DNA of 15,492 bases, taken from positions 1 through 15,492 of the forward strand of contig NZ_JBHSGI010000001.1 in assembly GCF_042654245.1 (NCBI RefSeq), read 5' to 3'. A program made the position numbers and the translations under genes. This document shows, piece after piece, positions 13,620 to 15,492 of the stretch. The notes beneath the pieces were generated by a model, which had not been told where the DNA came from, did no database searches, and saw nothing but the letters and a program-made list of their open reading frames with translations. Position 1 is the stretch's first letter; the number at the start of each line of letters is the position of its first letter. The stretch comes from Seohaeicola_A nanhaiensis. Lineage in GTDB: Bacteria; Pseudomonadota; Alphaproteobacteria; Rhodobacterales; Rhodobacteraceae.

Positions 13620-14036
13620 CTACCGGATCCGGTCGGCCAGCGCAGTCTTGACGTCGTTGCTGGCCTGAAGGGCGCCCAGCACGGTGATCGAGCCGATGGT
13701 CTGCCGGGCAAGTTCCGGCGTCACATCATCGGCAATGCGGGCGAGTCCTACGACCTTGACGTGCAGAACTTCGCCTGCATCCCTCAAGGCCTCCAGATCC
13801 GCGCGGCTGTAGTCGCGCAGACCCAATTCCATCGTATGACGTTCGACAGTCTGACGAACCACATCCCCCTGCGCCTCGATCTGGTTGCGGATCGCCGTCC
13901 GGATGAAGTCGCTCCGGTTCGAATAGAAGCCCTCCTGAACCAGCAGATCGATCCGCCCGAGATCGACAAACCCCAGATTTATGGTGATCTTTTCGTTCTC
14001 CGGCTGCTTGTCGCGCAGTTGTCTGACGTTGCTCAT
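13620..14036 (-). CDS. CopG/RHH-family transcriptional regulator
   Basis: A 138-aa protein with an N-terminal ribbon-helix-helix DNA-binding domain: the strand KITINLGFVDLGRIDLLVQE (16-35), then the turn GFYSNRSDFIRTAIRNQIE, a clear RHH helix-turn-helix. The C-terminal half (about 65-135), including LHVKVVGLARIADDVTPELA and TIGSITVLGALQAS, is compatible with an oligomerisation or sensing domain. It is longer than minimal CopG (about 45 aa) and comparable to NikR in size, but I see no His/Cys nickel site. ATG 14036 has GGAG about 10 nt upstream (GGAGATTGCAGT). First gene of the three-gene operon with the esterase and Ntn-hydrolase. The tandem repeats across its promoter suggest self-regulation. 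Confidence 0.85.
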   Translation of the reverse strand: MSNVRQLRDKQPENEKITINLGFVDLGRIDLLVQEGFYSNRSDFIRTAIRNQIEAQGDVVRQTVERHTMELGLRDYSRADLEALRDAGEVLHVKVVGLARIADDVTPELARQTIGSITVLGALQASNDVKTALADRIR

Positions 14037-14053
14037 ACTGCAATCTCCATCTG

Positions 14054-14090
14054 TATGGATGGTATATGGATGTCATACGGAGGTAATCAA
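14054..14090 (-). promoter_or_regulatory. RHH-operon promoter overlapped by three 11-bp tandem repeats
   Basis: On the plus strand three 11-bp units follow each other: TATGGATGGTA (14054-14064), TATGGATGTCA (14065-14075) and TACGGAGGTAA (14076-14086). The period is one helical turn. On the minus strand a candidate -35 TTGATT (14090-14085) and -10 TATACC (14066-14061), 18 nt apart, fall inside the array. Repeats in helical phase over a promoter are the classic layout for cooperative RHH dimers, so this is probably the regulator's own operator. Confidence 0.6.
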
Positions 14091-14621
14091 GGGGGATTTT
14101 GCAAAAGCTGTCGATCGGTCAGCGCCTTTCCGTATGGAACCGCCTGATTGACCTTGATGCCCTATGCAAGCCGCCGAACGAGGGTTTTTGCCCCGAGGAG
14201 CCCACGGTAGTTCGACAGATGCCCAAACTCGTCCACCTAAGCAGGATTGCGCGGGAAAAGCCCGTGCCTCCCCTCGCGCTTCGCCTCTCGGCTGCATCTC
14301 GAAGGCAAAGGCATGAGGAACATCCTGCCCGAGCTTTGCAGCGTCGCGGAACATTCTGGATTGGGTTGCGGCAGATCCCCTATCGTAGGGGAAGGGCAGG
14401 AACAGGGAGAAGACCCGCTGCGCGACGCGCAATTCGCTGATGTAGACCTGTTCTACGCCGCATTCTCTTTCCGCGGCCAGGTCGCATCTGCCCTTTGGGT
14501 CCGATAAGACCCCGAAAATCGAATGCGTCGGCCACACCGCCGAACCGGCAATTCCAGACCGTTGCCGGCAAAACGTTTGCCGCCTCAACGCGCGCGGATC
14601 GGGTGTGGAATAGTGAAGCCT
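14091..14621. other. 531 bp without a convincing gene
   Basis: ORFs exist on both strands (for example 14247-14507, plus) but none shows a recognisable family, ribosome site or consistent codon bias. A perfect small hairpin, CCCCTA-TCG-TAGGGG, lies at 14377-14391. The stretch is flanked by the RHH promoter and the tRNA fragment, as expected for chromosomal DNA next to an integration site, perhaps with decayed genes. Confidence 0.5.
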
Positions 14622-14674
14622 TGGCGCACCCGACAGGATTCGAACCTGTGACCTCTGCCTTCGGAGGGCAGACG
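14622..14674 (-). repeat. 3' fragment of tRNA-Arg(CCG), probable att site
   Basis: On the minus strand this gives the anticodon stem-loop CTGCC-CTCCGAA-GGCAG (anticodon CCG), the variable region, the T arm (ACAGG-TTCGAAT-CCTGT), the acceptor 3' strand and an encoded CCA at 14624-14622. Homology to a tRNA-Arg stops just 5' of the anticodon stem. The sequence further 5' (GTGGTCTCTAC, then AT-rich) has no D arm and cannot pair with the acceptor end, so it is not a functional tRNA. A tRNA piece running from the anticodon arm to the 3' end is the usual core left by a tyrosine integrase. By that geometry the foreign element lies to the right (above 14675) and the original chromosome to the left, with the intact tRNA expected at the far end. 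Confidence 0.75.
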
Positions 14675-14728
14675 TAGAGACCACTTTCGTTGTTTTTAAA
14701 CGATTTTTCCGACTTTTCACCGGGTCTG

Positions 14729-14779
14729 AAACCGGCCCAAACCGGTCCAAACCGGACCATAACCGGACCATGGCCGGGC
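14729..14779 (+). repeat. Five 10-11-bp tandem repeats (iteron-like)
   Basis: AAACCGGCCC, AAACCGGTCC, AAACCGGACC, ATAACCGGACC and ATGGCCGGGC follow head to tail from 14729. The common core is ACCGG. The period is close to one DNA turn and the array sits about 55 bp inside the proposed element end, next to an A/T-rich stretch at 14690-14720. This fits binding sites for an element-encoded protein (integrase arm sites, excisionase or repressor) or iterons of an origin. The last unit contains the ATG of the next gene. Confidence 0.65.
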
Positions 14780-15039
14780 GCTGGATCCGCAGCCGGCCGC
14801 GGTTGTGGCGGCGGCGCTGCTGCCAGTGTGGTGCACCCAATCCGGAATACAAAGACCCGGCGGGCCGCGGACATATCTGCGGGACATGCTACATCAAGCC
14901 GGAAAATGGCATGTGGGATGTGGGCGCAGAGCCGGCCAGGCTACCATCGCTCCGCGAGTGGGGCCTGATCGCCACCGTGCTTGCCTGCACCCTCTTGATC
15001 GTTGGCGGATACGCCCTGAGCGTGGGTCTGCTGCGCTAA
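14770..15039 (+). CDS. Small zinc-ribbon / single-TM protein (unrecognised)
   Basis: An 89-aa product. Its basic N-terminus (WIRSRPRLWRRR) is followed by a zinc-ribbon pattern C17-x2-C20 and C37-x2-C40 (CCQCGAPN and HICGTCYIKPE), and a hydrophobic C-terminal segment at about 64-86 (GLIATVLACTLLIVGGYALS) ending SVGLLR. It would be tail-anchored with the zinc ribbon in the cytosol. The start is uncertain. ATG 14770 lies inside the tandem repeats without a clear ribosome site. No later start would keep the first CxxC pair. A terminator hairpin follows at 15068-15093. Its position just inside the att site makes it element cargo. No function can be assigned. Confidence 0.55.
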   Translation: MAGRWIRSRPRLWRRRCCQCGAPNPEYKDPAGRGHICGTCYIKPENGMWDVGAEPARLPSLREWGLIATVLACTLLIVGGYALSVGLLR

Positions 15040-15067
15040 CAGCCGATTTCAGCTTGCCCCGAATCGA

Positions 15068-15093
15068 CCCGCTCGCCATGGTGAGCGGGTTTT
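15068..15093 (+). terminator. Rho-independent terminator after the zinc-ribbon gene
   Basis: Stem CCCGCTC (15068-15074) with GAGCGGG (15083-15089), loop GCCATGGT, then TTTT at 15090-15093. It lies 29 nt after the stop at 15039 and just before the ribosome site of the next gene, separating the two transcription units unless read through. Confidence 0.7.
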
Positions 15094-15109
15094 ACCGGGG
15101 GGTTAACAC

Positions 15110-15492
15110 ATGAAATATATTGCTGCGCTGATCGCGCTGGTTCTTGCCACGTCTGCGCAGGCCGCGCCAATCACAATTGAATTCCAAGCGCGCCTGAACA
15201 AGGTTGTCCTGTTCAACTATTTGGCAGAGCCGGTCACACCTGATCTTACAAAGACCTTTTTTCAAGACGCGGTCTTTTCGCCGGGCACTGACATCATGGC
15301 GATGACGGATTGGCAGTGGCGCCATGTGACTCTTTCTTATGACCCAGACGATTTCACCAGTTTGACATGCTTTATCGGAGAGCTCGATTGCAGCATGACA
15401 CCGAGCTACCCTCCATATGTCACTCCTGATGGCTTTTACAGCTATACCAATGGCGGCTTCTTTTTGATAGAATACCATCCGGGATACCTAAA
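15110..15492 (+). CDS. Secreted protein of unknown function, N-terminal part (runs off window)
   Basis: Open from ATG 15110 to the window end, 127 codons, no stop seen. The ribosome site is GGGGGG eight nt before the ATG. The N-terminus MKYIAALIALVLATSAQAAP is a clean Sec signal peptide with likely cleavage at AQA-AP. The mature part starts ITIEFQARLNKVVLF and is rich in aromatic, Thr and Pro residues (SYPPYVTPDGFYSYTNGGFF). It has a beta-rich look as in PEP-CTERM/VPLPA-sorted exoproteins, whose C-terminal signal would lie outside the window. Two Cys (CFIGELDC) are close together and could form a disulfide. The codon usage is more A/T-rich than in the rest of the window, consistent with the foreign-element interpretation. 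Family not recognised. Confidence 0.7.
   Translation, partial: MKYIAALIALVLATSAQAAPITIEFQARLNKVVLFNYLAEPVTPDLTKTFFQDAVFSPGTDIMAMTDWQWRHVTLSYDPDDFTSLTCFIGELDCSMTPSYPPYVTPDGFYSYTNGGFFLIEYHPGYL

Noticed and set aside
13589..13711. N-terminal extension of the esterase
   Set aside because: It would overlap the regulator gene; its Arg/Pro-rich sequence is antisense-like, and ATG 13588 has a ribosome site.
14622..14698. Complete tRNA gene
   Set aside because: No D arm or matching 5' acceptor strand; only the 3' part from the anticodon stem is present.
14073..14852. 259-codon minus-strand ORF through the tRNA fragment
   Set aside because: It contains the peptide that results from translating a tRNA-Arg 3' half; the frame is an artefact.

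Overview
The window looks like a piece of a high-GC alphaproteobacterial genome, most likely Rhodobacteraceae (roseobacter/Paracoccus type). This rests on strong GC3 codon bias, a Tat-exported TRAP binding protein of the keto-acid/lactate type, a PhnA-like stress-associated membrane protein behind an EcfG-type (GGAAC-N16-CGTT) promoter, and an RTX exoprotein. It is accessory-rich DNA with insertion sequences on the left and an integration scar on the right. No translation, replication or housekeeping genes are present.

Layout. (1) 1-1123: an IS5-family transposase cut by the window edge, then an IS6-family element whose transposase is broken three ways (stop, frameshift, internal deletion). 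A possible truncated ORF (1124-1290) abuts the IS6 end. (2) 1302-3437 (-): a 711-aa fusion of a clan GH-A-like glycosidase, an EF-hand-like loop and 14 uninterrupted RTX nonapeptides, presumably exported by type I secretion. Divergent from it is an MDR-family oxidoreductase (3772-4884, +). (3) 9814-5030 (-): a TRAP operon in the order dctP, dctQ, dctM, amidase, 53-aa membrane protein. The last two genes overlap their upstream neighbours, the final one by a 4-nt GTGA. A promoter and candidate operator precede dctP, and a GAAA-loop hairpin sits between dctP and dctQ. The logical reading is uptake of a carboxylate or amide-bearing carboxylate followed by cytosolic amide hydrolysis. (4) 10179-11370 (+): a general-stress promoter, a 7+4+7 palindrome, a 24-aa hydrophobic peptide gene, a four-TM membrane protein and a terminator. 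(5) 14036-11374 (-): a ribbon-helix-helix regulator, a PHB-depolymerase-type esterase and a C45-type Ntn-hydrolase in one tight operon. Its promoter carries three 11-bp tandem repeats. (6) 14091-15492: about 0.5 kb with no convincing gene, then a 53-bp 3' fragment of tRNA-Arg(CCG) that looks like an att site, then 10-bp tandem repeats, a zinc-ribbon/TM protein, a terminator and the start of a secreted protein with lower GC. The geometry suggests that an integrated element begins at about 14675 and extends right, out of the window.

No CRISPR array, complete tRNA, rRNA or recognisable defence system was found. The most interesting parts are the EcfG-controlled micropeptide operon, the TRAP/amidase/53-aa coupled tail, the RHH operon with helical-phase repeats, and the tRNA-derived att site with adjacent iteron-like repeats.
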